NCBI GenBank assembly: GCA_001599815.1
Contig: BCIA01000003.1
Location: forward strand, 1,798,001-1,862,000
Direction: 5' to 3'
Source of the DNA: Furcasterigmium furcatum
Lineage: Eukaryota; Ascomycota; Sordariomycetes; Glomerellales; Plectosphaerellaceae
Length of the DNA stretch: 64,000 bases
The number at the start of each line of letters is the position of its first letter. The stretch's first letter is position 1. This document shows positions 44,244 through 53,703 of this stretch, piece by piece. Made by a program: the position numbers and the translations under genes. The notes beneath the pieces are model-generated. The model saw only the letters and a program-made list of their open reading frames with translations, made no database searches and was not told the origin of the DNA.

Positions 44244-46168
44244 ATGGAAGCCGCTCTTCGCCAGTCCAAGGCCATGTGCCCCTTCATGAAGAAGGCCACT
44301 GCCGCCAAGCTTCGCGCCATGTCCACCGCCGCCCGCCCCCAGGCTTCGTCTCCCTGCGGCGGCACCATGTCCAAGCTGCAGCTGTATGCGCGCCGGTGCC
44401 CAGTCATGGGCAACGCCCTCAACATCCAGGGCTCCCAGCCCGGACGCTCTTCCGTTGCCGGCGCATCCTTCGTTCCCGGAGGCATCCGTGCCATGAGCGG
44501 CCACGCCAAGTCCGGCAAGGCGAGGATCCATACGAGCTCCTCGTACGAGGCTCGTGCCGTCGAGGGCAACTTCGTCGGTGCCCGTGACAGCCGTAAGCAT
44601 TGTACCTGCGAGAGAGAGAATGTCTATGCGACCAACGCTGACACGCAACTTCAGTCACCTTCCCGCCCGGCATGGCCCCTCCCCAACCCGGTGCCGCTGC
44701 CATCTCGGACGCCTCCAAGGCCAAGTTCAACTATGACGCCTACTACAACACCGAGCTGGACAAGAAACACAAGGACAAGTCGTACCGTTACTTCAACAAC
44801 ATCAACCGCCTGGCAAAGGAGTTCCCCCGCGCGCACATGGCCGAGAAGGAGGAGCGCGTGACTGTTTGGTGCGCCAACGACTACCTCGGCATGGGCAGGA
44901 ACCCGCACGTCCTGAACAAGATGCACGAGACCCTGGAGGAGTATGGCGCCGGTGCCGGCGGCACGAGGAACATTTCCGGCCACAACAAGCACGCTGTTGA
45001 GCTCGAGAACACCCTTGCCAAGCTCCACTCCAAGGATGCCGCCCTTGTCTTCAGCTCCTGCTATGTCGCCAACGACGCCACTCTTGCGACTCTTGGCAGC
45101 AAGATGCCCGACTGTGTGATCCTCTCTGACAGCCTGAACCACGCGTCCATGATCCAGGGCATCCGACATTCTGGAACCAAGAAGATCGTCTTCAAGCACA
45201 ACGACGTTGCCGACCTCGAGGCCAAGCTCGCCTCCCTGCCGCTCCACGTTCCCAAGATCATTGCCTTCGAATCTGTTTACAGCATGTGTGGCTCTATCGG
45301 CCCCATCGAGGAGATCTGTGACCTTGCTGAGAAGTACGGTGCCATCACCTTCCTTGACGAGGTGCATGCTGTCGGCATGTATGGCCCATCTGGTGCCGGC
45401 GTCGCAGAGCACCTCGACTTTGAAGCGCATCGCCAAGGCAGGCCCAAGGGCACGATCCAGGACCGTGTGGACATCATCACCGGCACCCTCGGCAAGGCCT
45501 ACGGATGTGTCGGTGGCTACATCGCCGGAAAAGCTAACCTTGTCGACATGATTCGCTCCCTGGCCCCTGGTTTCATCTTCACAACCTCGCTGCCGCCCGC
45601 GACCATGGCCGGTGCCAAGACCTCCATTGAGTACCAGATGCAGCACGCCGGAGACCGTCGTTTGCAGCAGCTGCATACCAGGGCGGTCAAGGAGGCGCTG
45701 GGAGAGCGCGATATTCCCGTGATTCCCAACCCGTCTCATATCATCCCCGTCCTCGTCGGTAACGCCGAGCTGGCGAAAAAGGCATCGGACATGCTTCTCC
45801 AGGACTACCAGATTTACGTGCAGTCCATCAACTACCCCACCGTCCCCGTCGGCCAGGAGAGACTTCGCATCACCCCGACCCCTGGCCATACGAAGGAGTA
45901 CCGCGACGAGCTCGTCCAGGCCATCGACGAGATCTGGACCAAGCTGGATATCAAGCGCACGTCCGCTTGGGCCGCCGAGGGCGGCTTCATCGGCGTGGGC
46001 GAGCCCGAGAACGACGGCGTGCAGCCGCTCTGGACCGATAGCCAGCTCGGCATCGAGGAGGCCGCGAAGGAGATCAAGGCCGCCGGCAAGCCCAGCACCG
46101 GCTTCACGGAGAACCTCCTGGAGCGCGAGGCCAGGGCCGCCCAGAGCGCCGCCGCCAGTGCCGCCTAA
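44244..46168 (+). CDS. 5-aminolevulinate synthase, mitochondrial
   Basis: PLP-dependent enzyme that condenses glycine with succinyl-CoA, the first step of heme synthesis in mitochondria. Model join(44244..44592,44655..46168), 620 residues; the 62-nt intron (GTAAGC donor) joins ARDS to LTFPPG. The long N-terminus is a mitochondrial presequence rich in Arg, Ala and Ser with two Cys-Pro heme regulatory motifs, KAMCPFM (Cys12) and ARRCPVM (about Cys53). These match motifs that let heme control import or stability of ALAS. The catalytic core starts at NYDAYYNTELDKKHKDKSY; it has WCANDYLGMGR, GAGAGGTRNISGHN, LDEVHAVGMYG and the PLP lysine in TGTLGKAYG (Lys397). The C-terminus matches ALAS (ERLRITPTPGHTKE). 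The upstream leader contains no clear iron or heme element. Confidence 0.96.
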
Positions 46169-47096
46169 GTCTTGATTGCCCTTGAAATGTGCGCCGAGTG
46201 CCGTCGATGTTGTATCTGGACTCCTCTCTCGGTTTGTCAAACGGGGAGAGGGGGCATGCTCATCCGACCATTGTCACACGTTCCTTGGAGCCATCAGAGA
46301 CTCGACGTGCGAACTTGCGTCTCCGTGCCTGAGTGCGGTTCTTCCCTTCGTAAAGTCAGCGGCGCTTCGATGCGCGGTTGGCCTCCCACTTAAAAAAACA
46401 AAACATATTGTTGATAGCTGTGAAATATCATGATTCGATTCGAGCAGTCCGTCCTAAGAGGCGGACCTGCGGACACAGCACATTACTGTTTCCAAAGTCG
46501 GTAGCACCGTGACCACGGCGAGTGATGTGAAGAGGAGGTATTGCGCCATACGAGGGGAGCAAGGGACGTACCGACCGTGGTTATATCTCATTCCACTCTC
46601 TCCATCAGTCCGATGCAACACGGAGATATGCGTCATGTGATTATCCACGTGACGGGGAATCAAATGGCCCGGGCGGACCGGAGACGGAGGTGGAAATCTG
46701 TCGCCGCCTCCGCCGGAGCCGGAGCATTTTCTGACATCGAACGCCTCGTCGGGAGCTTTTCGATCATACGATTGGCCGAAGCTCGCCAGTTTCACGTACA
46801 CCAAGCTCGATTGATAGGTGCCTTGCGATGTCACGGACGGTTGAGCAGCTAGGGCAGACGCGGTTTTAGAATCGTTGATGACGACGAGGTTCGGTTGACA
46901 AAAGGCCCATCTGTGCATAGTTTGTTGTCCTCAACAGACCGCCGGCGCAGTGGAATGATCCCGAGGCTCCATATCTTCGGCTGAGTCCCCAGGACGGACG
47001 CTTCAGTAAGCCAGCCTCGGTACCTCGCGTGCTCGATACCTCACTACCCGGAGACTCTGCCCTGTCTGGACAGACGGACCTCGGCGACGCCTAAGT
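46169..47096. other. ALAS-to-regulator intergenic region
   Basis: Contains the ALAS 3' UTR (A-rich patch near 46390-46410) and the promoter of the second zinc-cluster gene. Short CCG/CGG-rich runs occur near 46700-46725. No gene is seen. Confidence 0.5.
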
Positions 47097-49383
47097 ATGA
47101 ACCTCGAATCAAAGAACAAGGGCCCAAAGGCCTGCACGACCTGCGCCAAGGCCAAATCTAGATGTATCCCCGGCCCCGCCGGCAGTGACAAATGCGAGAG
47201 GTACGATATGACAGACAAGACCATCGTGGTTTGGAATCACGATCCCCCATCTCGGCGAACCCGAATACGCGGGCCTCGCACCCCCCGGAGGCTTAAGTAC
47301 CTGGTAGAGGATGCAAGATGAGCTGATCGACTCCCCCGCATCGGGTGATTAGATGCCATCGGCTCTCCAAGCCCTGCGCCTTACAGACGCCCGCGCCGCC
47401 GCGCGCGAAGAAGGAGCCCCGGCCGACAAAGGTTGCCGAGCTCGAGAAGCGACTCAATGAGCTGACATCCCAGCTTCACGCCGTGCAGGGCCAGGGCCAG
47501 TCGGGGGGGAGCCAGTCAGGGCGGCAGGACTCCACGCCACCCTCGCCGGATGCGCAGAGACCGCCGCCCAAGCGAAGGGTCAAGGGGTTTAGCTTCGATC
47601 ACCTATTCCCCGAGCCGCAGGAGGAGGACATGCGGGACGGCGTGTCTTCCGGCTCCGAGGGTCCGTCCCCCGAGAGCGACGAGAGCACCACTGTCGCGGG
47701 GCCCTCGATGCCCGCCCACGAGCCGCCGGTCACCGGCGAGGTTCCGTGGCCGAGTGGAGCGGATGCCGATTCCTTGCTCCGGCTGTTCAGGGAGCAGTTG
47801 GAGCCCCTGTACCCGTTTGTCATCACGCCGCCGCACATGGATGCGACGCAGCTCGCGGTCAAGCATCCGTACCTGTTCAAGGGTGTGATGGTCGCGGCGC
47901 TCCATGAGGATGCGTTCCGGCAGCTGAAGCTGGGGGACAGGCTGTTCGCGGAGGTTGTTGATGCGTCGTTCATCAAGCCGCAGAAGAGTCTTGACGTGCT
48001 GCAGGCGCTGCAGTTGTTGATTGCATGGTTTGTCGCCCAGAGTGTGTACCGCTTGCTGGGTTGAATCGTTGCTGACAGTTTGCAGGTTTCAGTACAACCT
48101 CAACAGCTTTCAGCTCACGAATACACTATACCTATGTCGGTCCATGTGCCTGACACTCGGATTCAAGGAGACGCCGTTTGGGACCTCAAGCGGCGAGCGC
48201 ACGATGGCAGACCTGGCCCATCTCCGGGCGTTTGTCGGGAGTTATTATCTGAACACGATGTGAGTCGGAGTTTCAGCGTTCATGTTGCTAATAATTAGGG
48301 TAAGGCTGACCATTTCCAGGGTGTTCACGACGAGTAAGAGAACGGATGCCTTGATCAACCCGGCGTTTCTCGAGTCTTGCTGCAAGATCATCAAGGAGAA
48401 GGCCGAGTACCCGAGTGACGACCTGGTCGTGGCGCTGTTCAAGATCATGCAGCTGTCACAGTCCATCTCCGTCACTCTCAGCGGAGATAACAGTCTCTAC
48501 CCGTCGATGCAGGTGGGCGTGACTGTTGTGGTGCAGTCCTTCCAGCAGCAGCTGGACCTCTTCAAGGCGACCTTGCCCGAGCACCTGAAGCACAATGGTC
48601 AGTTCAGTTCAGTCAATCTAGATATTCACAGCCGCAGACAGTCTAACAACCCCAGACATCGTTCTGTCTCCCATCTACGTCGCCCAGGTACTGCTGTACG
48701 AGTTGGCCATCCCCGACGGCCGCAGCGCCAACATGCAAATATCACCCTCGGACCGCCTCAGCCTCCTCTGGTCATGCCTCAACGCCATCAAGTCGTACTT
48801 CGACCACCGCTTCTCCAGGAACGTCCACCTCCCTCCCAGGTTCAGCTCGATGAGCGCCTCGGACTGGCTCTACGTGACCATCACGAGCGTCAAGCTGCAC
48901 ACGATCGATATTCCCGGGTGGGACATCAACACGGTGCGGAGCCAGTACCAGCTCAACTCGTACGTGGAGCGGCAGATCTCGGACATGGACGAGTACATCA
49001 TCGTGCGCCGGCAAGGCCGCACGGGCGACCAGCTGGTGCCGTACCCTATATGCAAGGCGAACGCGCGCTCGACGGTGCCCGTGTTCGACGTGTACGAGCA
49101 GATCAGAGGGATCATCAGCACGATGAGGGCGCTGGGGGTGCAGGAGATCGAACAGCTGTCGCAGCTTGCGAGCGCGAGGCAGCGGGAGCGGGAGCGGTCG
49201 ATGGGGATCACGGAGGGGGGAGGTGCCCAGCAGGAGCAGCAGCACCAGCAACAGCAGCAGGGGTTGGAGGGGAGCCAGATGCTGAAGGACCTGGATGGGT
49301 CGTTCTGGCAGGAGATGTTTGACGATCCGACGTGGATGCTGGGAATTGATCCGTCGTCGATGGAGTGGGCGCCGAGCTACTGA
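47097..49383 (+). CDS. Zn2Cys6 fungal transcription factor
   Basis: Nuclear regulator of 652 residues. Model join(47097..47200,47353..48027,48086..48259,48320..48597,48656..49383), with introns of 152, 58, 60 and 58 nt; every join keeps frame. The zinc cluster is Cys13, 16, 23, 33, 36 and 43 with nine residues between halves, and the first intron cuts it inside the Arg35 codon. This intron has a weaker GTACGA donor, so inefficient splicing would remove the DNA-binding domain. A short coiled coil (VAELEKRLNELTSQLHAV) follows as a likely dimerisation element. The middle region (about 155-530) is helical and resembles the fungal_trans domain. The C-terminus is Gln-rich (QQEQQHQQQQQ) with a final acidic/Trp segment that may activate transcription. 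The target genes are not known; it lies next to ALAS and THI6. Confidence 0.9.
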
Positions 49384-49863
49384 CGACTCTGAGGTGAGAA
49401 GAAGGGTATGGGGGGATGTGTGATGGTGCAAAAGGGGGACAGTAATGGGCCTGGGAAAGGCGTTGTAGGACTATCATGAAGTTATGACCATGGGCGAAAG
49501 ATTAGCTCCCATCTCAGATAATGACGGCACATAATACAGATGAACATCTCTCTACATTTCCCGTGGCTTGCAAGGCCCATGTGTTTTGTTCTGGGCGAGA
49601 GTTTCTTGAGTACTTTGTTGTGCTCACCGAAGATCAGGGGTACTCACCGGTCTTACCGAGCCGACCGAGCACACCGGGAAAATGTCGCGGGCTTTACCTG
49701 TACCTTGGCGGGATGACGGAATTCCCACTTCATGTCCGCCCCCAACAAATCACATCGCAGACGGAGCATTTTCACCGACAACGGAGCTTCTTCACCTTCA
49801 GCGACTTCCTCTTCCTCCACATCAACATCCACCACCCATTCATAACCCATACCAGCGGCAGCA
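49384..49863. other. Regulator-to-THI6 intergenic region
   Basis: Holds the regulator's 3' UTR and the THI6 promoter. TCAGGGG at 49634-49640 is followed by a cluster of CCG triplets at about 49648-49677. I found no thiamine pyrophosphate riboswitch signature here or in the THI6 intron. Confidence 0.5.
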
Positions 49864-51534
49864 ATGGGCAAACCGAGCGTCGACTACTCGCTGTACCTCG
49901 TCACGGACTCGACGCCGGCGATCCTCGGCGACAAGGACCTCGCCCAGGTCGTCGAGGCGGCCGTCAAGGGCGGCGTGACGCTTGTCCAGTACCGCGAGAA
50001 GAAGGCCGACACGGGCGTCTTCGTTGCGACGGCCAGGCGGCTGCACGAGGTCACCCAGCGCTACAAAGTGCCGCTGCTCATCAACGACCGCGTCGATGTT
50101 GCCCTGGCCGTCGGCTGCGAGGGCGTCCATATCGGCCAGGACGATATTGATCTGGCTACCGCTCGGAAGCTGCTGGGCCCTGATGCCATCATCGGTGTGA
50201 CTGCGAGCACGGCCGAGGAGGCCATCACGGCGGCGGCTGGAGGCGCTGATTATCTCGGCATCGGAACCGTCTTTGCGACCCAGACGTGAGATATTACCCG
50301 TAGTCTCTCATCACGACATGGTGACCATTGCTGACTTGGCCCCAGAAAGGAGAATTCCAAGCACATCATCGGCACGGCCGGTCTCCGGTCCATCCTCGCC
50401 CAGCTCGCCAAGGCAGGCCACAGCGGGATCGGGACCGTCTGCATCGGGGGCATCAACGCCTCCAACGTCCAGCGCGTCCTCTACCAGTCCGCTGCGCCCG
50501 CCAAGGCCCTCGATGGCGTCGCGATTGTCAGCGCCATCGTCGCCGCGGCCGACCCCGAGGCCGCCTCCCGCAACCTCCACGGCCTGGTCACCAACCCTGC
50601 CCCCTTCGGCGCCGGCCTGCCCTCGGCCTCGGCCTCTGCCCCGGCGGATGCAGCCCAGGCAGTCCTCTCCGCCGTCCCCTCCATCATCCGCGCTGTCGCC
50701 TCCACCGGCCCCCTCTCCCACAACATGACCAACCTCGTCGTGCAGAACTTCGCCGCCAACGTCGCTCTCGCCATCGGCGCATCCCCCATCATGGCCAACT
50801 ACGCCGAGGAAGCCGCCGACCTGGCCCGCCTCGGCGGCGCCCTCGTCATCAACATGGGCACCGTCACCCCCGACGGCCTCGACAACTACCTCCAGGCCCT
50901 GAGGGCGTACAACGCCGCCGGCCGCCCCGTCGTCTACGACCCCGTGGGAGCCGGTGCCACCGCCGTCCGCAGGGCCGCGGTGAAGCGCATCACGGCCGGC
51001 GGGTACCTGGATGTCATCAAGGGGAACGAGGGGGAGATCACGACCGTCCTGGGCGAGGACGCGAAGCAGGCGCAGCAGAAGGGCGTCGATTCGGCGCCGT
51101 CGACGCTCGATCTCGAGGCCAAGGCGAGGCTTGTGCGGCGCCTCGCGGCGCGGGAGCGCAACGTCGTGCTCATGACCGGCGCGACGGACCTGGTCAGCGA
51201 CGGCGTGAGGACGTTCGCCGTGTCGAACGGGCATGAGTTCCTCGGCCAGGTGACGGGGACGGGATGCTCGCTCGGCACGACTGTGAGCGCCATGCTGGCT
51301 GCGCAGAGGGCGCCCGGGGGCGAGGAGGCGGGTGATAGGCTTGCGGGTGTTGTTGCGGCCCTGCTGCACTACGAGATTGCGGCCGAGTGGGCGGCCGTGA
51401 GGCAGGATGTGCAGGGGCCGGGGACGTTTGTGCCCGCGTTTCTGGACGAGCTGGCGAGGATCAGGAAGATGACTGTGGCCGGGGATCTGAGGTGGTTGAC
51501 CGTGGCCAAGGTCAAGGCCGTCGAGTTGGATTAG
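49864..51534 (+). CDS. THI6: Bifunctional thiamine phosphate synthase / hydroxyethylthiazole kinase
   Basis: Fungal fusion enzyme of the thiamine pathway. The N-terminal half (about 1-225) joins HMP-pyrophosphate and thiazole phosphate; the C-terminal half (about 245-536) phosphorylates hydroxyethylthiazole. Model join(49864..50285,50346..51534), 536 residues, with a 60-nt intron (GTGAGA donor). ThiE features: LYLVTDS, LVQYREKKAD, LLINDRVDVALAVGCEGVHIGQDD, GADYLGIGTVF and TVCIGGINASN. ThiM features: SPIMANYAEEA, INMGTV, VVYDPVGAGATAVRR, VIKGNEGEI, VLMTGATDLVSDG and GTGCSLGTTVSAMLAA with the catalytic Cys. Length and domain order match yeast Thi6. The enzyme is probably cytosolic; no targeting peptide is seen. 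Confidence 0.96.
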
Positions 51535-52318
51535 GGGGATGCATATTTGGTTGAGTATCTCAGAAGCTCAGGCCCATATGGAAAGGTGGGCAGGCCAAGA
51601 AGATATGTCAACTTGGTATTCACCCAGAATACGGGTAGTTGGCCTAGCAGAAGGCAGTTGTGAAGGAATGAAGATCAAGTTAAGAGGGAAAGGGCCTCTT
51701 GATACTGCGTGCTCCTACTGCCAGTGCCGGGGGCACCTTCAGGGGATGCTTCGCCAGTGGTGGGAGCTATGGAAGGCACCCCCCTGAAGGGAAGCTGGCC
51801 GCGCCTTACCTAAGTATCCTATATAACCCAAGGTACAGCGTTTTCCAGTATCAATGCCGTGGCGGCACCTTTAGACGGTGTTCAGGTTAGCCGGTACTGG
51901 TGGTGGATCGATTGGTTAACCTCATTCCGGAAATAAATCATGACAACAACAGCAACTCGCCTCAAGGTCATCAGTTAGAATCACGCTAGGGACGTAGGAG
52001 CCAGCAAGCTCTAAACCCTTTTGCCTTTTGGAACTGCAGGGCATTCGTCTATTTTTAATGACTTATCCAGAGCGGCAGCTTTCATGCCTGATCATCCTAC
52101 TCCCTCAACAACCTTAATCTTAGCTGCTCGTGTCCTCTGGGATGAACCATCTAGCCTGATTGGCCGCCTCTTGCCAATTCAGGGGTCACTCCTTTCCGCC
52201 TCCCAGCCATCGACCACATGCGCCACAATAAAAACGGAAACCAGCGCGTAACAGTCCATCAGTTCTACCGTTCAATTCTCCTATACAAACACCCGCTCAG
52301 CCATGCAAGCCCCCTGCA
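51535..52318. other. Convergent intergenic region with nested inverted repeats
   Basis: Lies between the 3' ends of THI6 and the isochorismatase gene. It contains the inverted repeats at 51724-51790 (own entry) and TCAGGGG at 52179-52185. AT-rich patches near 51800-51850 may serve termination. No gene is recognised. Confidence 0.5.
51724..51790. repeat. Nested inverted repeats with TCAGGGG/CCCCTGA arms
   Basis: CCTTCAGGGG at 51736-51745 is the exact complement of CCCCTGAAGG at 51781-51790, separated by 35 nt. Just before, GTGCC (51724-51728) pairs with GGCAC (51732-51736). It could form an RNA hairpin in the THI6 3' UTR or a terminator-like structure. Function is unknown. Confidence 0.5.
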
Positions 52319-53137
52319 TCACAGCAATGCCTGCAACGCTCCCCTCGTCGCCCCCGCCGTCTCCTTCACAACCCCAACAATTCCCTTGAACTCAGGCACC
52401 TTCGCATCCCCCATGAGCTCGTACACCACGCTCTCGCTCGTCGTGACCGTCGCCCCCTCCGCCCTCAGCCGCGCGAGCGCGACCCCCACCTCCTCCTTGT
52501 TGCAGCTGCTCACCCCGTCCGCGAGCACGTACACCCTCTGCCCGTTCGCCAGCAGGTCCAGCGCCGTCTGCGTCACGCAGATGTGGCTCTCGATCCCCAC
52601 CAGTATCACCTCGCTCGGCTCCCCGCCGGCGGGGAAGTGCCGCGCGACGTCCGGCACCCACATGCTGAACCGCGTCTTGTCCACCGAGGGATGGACCTGC
52701 GCCCCTGGCTGAGCCGGCGGCGACGAGGCGTCGAGGAGGGGCAGCAGCTCAGCGACCGTACCGCCGAGGCGGGAGGCGTTCTGCGTCGTGACGTGCACCG
52801 GGAGGCCGAGGATGTGGGCCGCGCGGAGGACCTTGGACGTCGTGAGGACCACCTTGTCGAAGTTCCAGATGGCGGAGCGGAACTTCTCCTGGATGTCGCA
52901 GACACTGGAGGAGATATTAGCCTGCATGATCCCGGGGTGGCGCATGGGATAAGAGGAGGGGCAGCGGCGGGGGGCGTACAAGACGACCGGCTTCTTGAAG
53001 CGGCGTTGGGGAGGAGGCTCGGACGTGGACATGGCTGCGACGAAGGGACGAGTGGGGAGGAAGGCCGGCTTGCCTGCGGATCGTGCCAATTGGGTTGCGA
53101 GGGGAGCGTGAGCAGGTCGCAATCTGGTAAAGAGCAT
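52319..53137 (-). CDS. Isochorismatase-like hydrolase (ISOC1/ISOC2 group)
   Basis: Cysteine-hydrolase-fold protein. Model complement(join(52319..52904,52980..53137)), 247 residues; the 75-nt intron (GTACGC donor, CTAAT branch site) restores KKPVVFVCDIQEKFR. Catalytic candidates are Asp in VCDIQ, Lys in DKTRFSM and Cys in IESHICVTQTALDLL, the usual Asp-Lys-Cys triad. VYVLADGVSSC is another family block. The first 34 residues (FTRLRPAHAPLATQLARSAGK) are Arg/Ala-rich and look like a mitochondrial presequence. A second in-frame Met at 53032 would give a 212-residue form without it, so dual localisation is possible. The substrate of this subgroup is unknown; fungal paralogues include nicotinamidase-like enzymes. 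Confidence 0.87.
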   Translation of the reverse strand: MLFTRLRPAHAPLATQLARSAGKPAFLPTRPFVAAMSTSEPPPQRRFKKPVVLYAPRRCPSSYPMRHPGIMQANISSSVCDIQEKFRSAIWNFDKVVLTTSKVLRAAHILGLPVHVTTQNASRLGGTVAELLPLLDASSPPAQPGAQVHPSVDKTRFSMWVPDVARHFPAGGEPSEVILVGIESHICVTQTALDLLANGQRVYVLADGVSSCNKEEVGVALARLRAEGATVTTSESVVYELMGDAKVPEFKGIVGVVKETAGATRGALQALL

Positions 53138-53703
53138 GTCAAGAGGTGAGTTGGGGGTTTGATTGCTAGTGGGAAAAGAAAAAGAGGCCAGACTCGGCAG
53201 GTCTCGAGGAAGTGAACCTCGGATCAACTGTCACCGCTATCGGTCAATGACGTTCCGGCATGCGGCTCGGCTTAACGAGGCGGGGCAGCGGATCGGAGCG
53301 GAATGCGGGGTAGTTAGTTCGTGCGGGGTTCCACATATTCGCGGCCCCTCAAACCCCTGAACATTCCCCTCGACAAACCCTCTCAGGGGTTCCATCCCGC
53401 AGCTGTGTCACCGTCCCTTGCATGATCAGCCAGACACGCCTCCTCCTTACCGGTCTCACGGGTCTCTGTCCCCAAAGGCATGCATGCACAAGTATTAGCA
53501 TTGATGCTATTGATGTCTGTCTTAATGATTCTCCAGCTAATCACTGCTCTTGGTCCCCCAGACTGATCCCAACAAACTGCCCGTCGGGGCCTCGTGCTCT
53601 TCCAAGTCTGTCGAGGAACGCTGCGACGCGCAGGAGGTGAGAAATCACTCCCAGTCGTCACTCATTACTTCCCGCCGGAGGAGACCGTGTGCTTGGCCCG
53701 GCT
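53138..53703. other. Promoter of isochorismatase-like gene and 3' end of next gene
   Basis: Both neighbours are on the minus strand. A 9-bp inverted repeat at 53352-53391 (own entry) is about 215 bp upstream of the isochorismatase start. Nothing else is recognised. Confidence 0.5.
53352..53391. promoter_or_regulatory. Inverted pair of AACCCCTGA boxes
   Basis: AACCCCTGA (53352-53360) and its complement TCAGGGGTT (53383-53391) face each other across 22 nt. They contain the heptamer that recurs through the intergenic DNA of this window. A paired-site operator is plausible but unproven. Confidence 0.45.

Noticed and set aside
44651..46240. 529-codon minus-strand ORF
   Set aside because: Antisense shadow of ALAS exon 2; Gly/Val/Leu/Asp-rich composition is an artefact of codon bias.
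49384..50345. Thiamine pyrophosphate riboswitch upstream of or inside THI6
   Set aside because: I looked for the conserved CUGAGA and related loops in the leader and the intron and did not find them; fungal TPP switches are known mainly in THI4 and NMT1-type genes.
50311..51369. 352-codon minus-strand ORF
   Set aside because: Antisense shadow of THI6.
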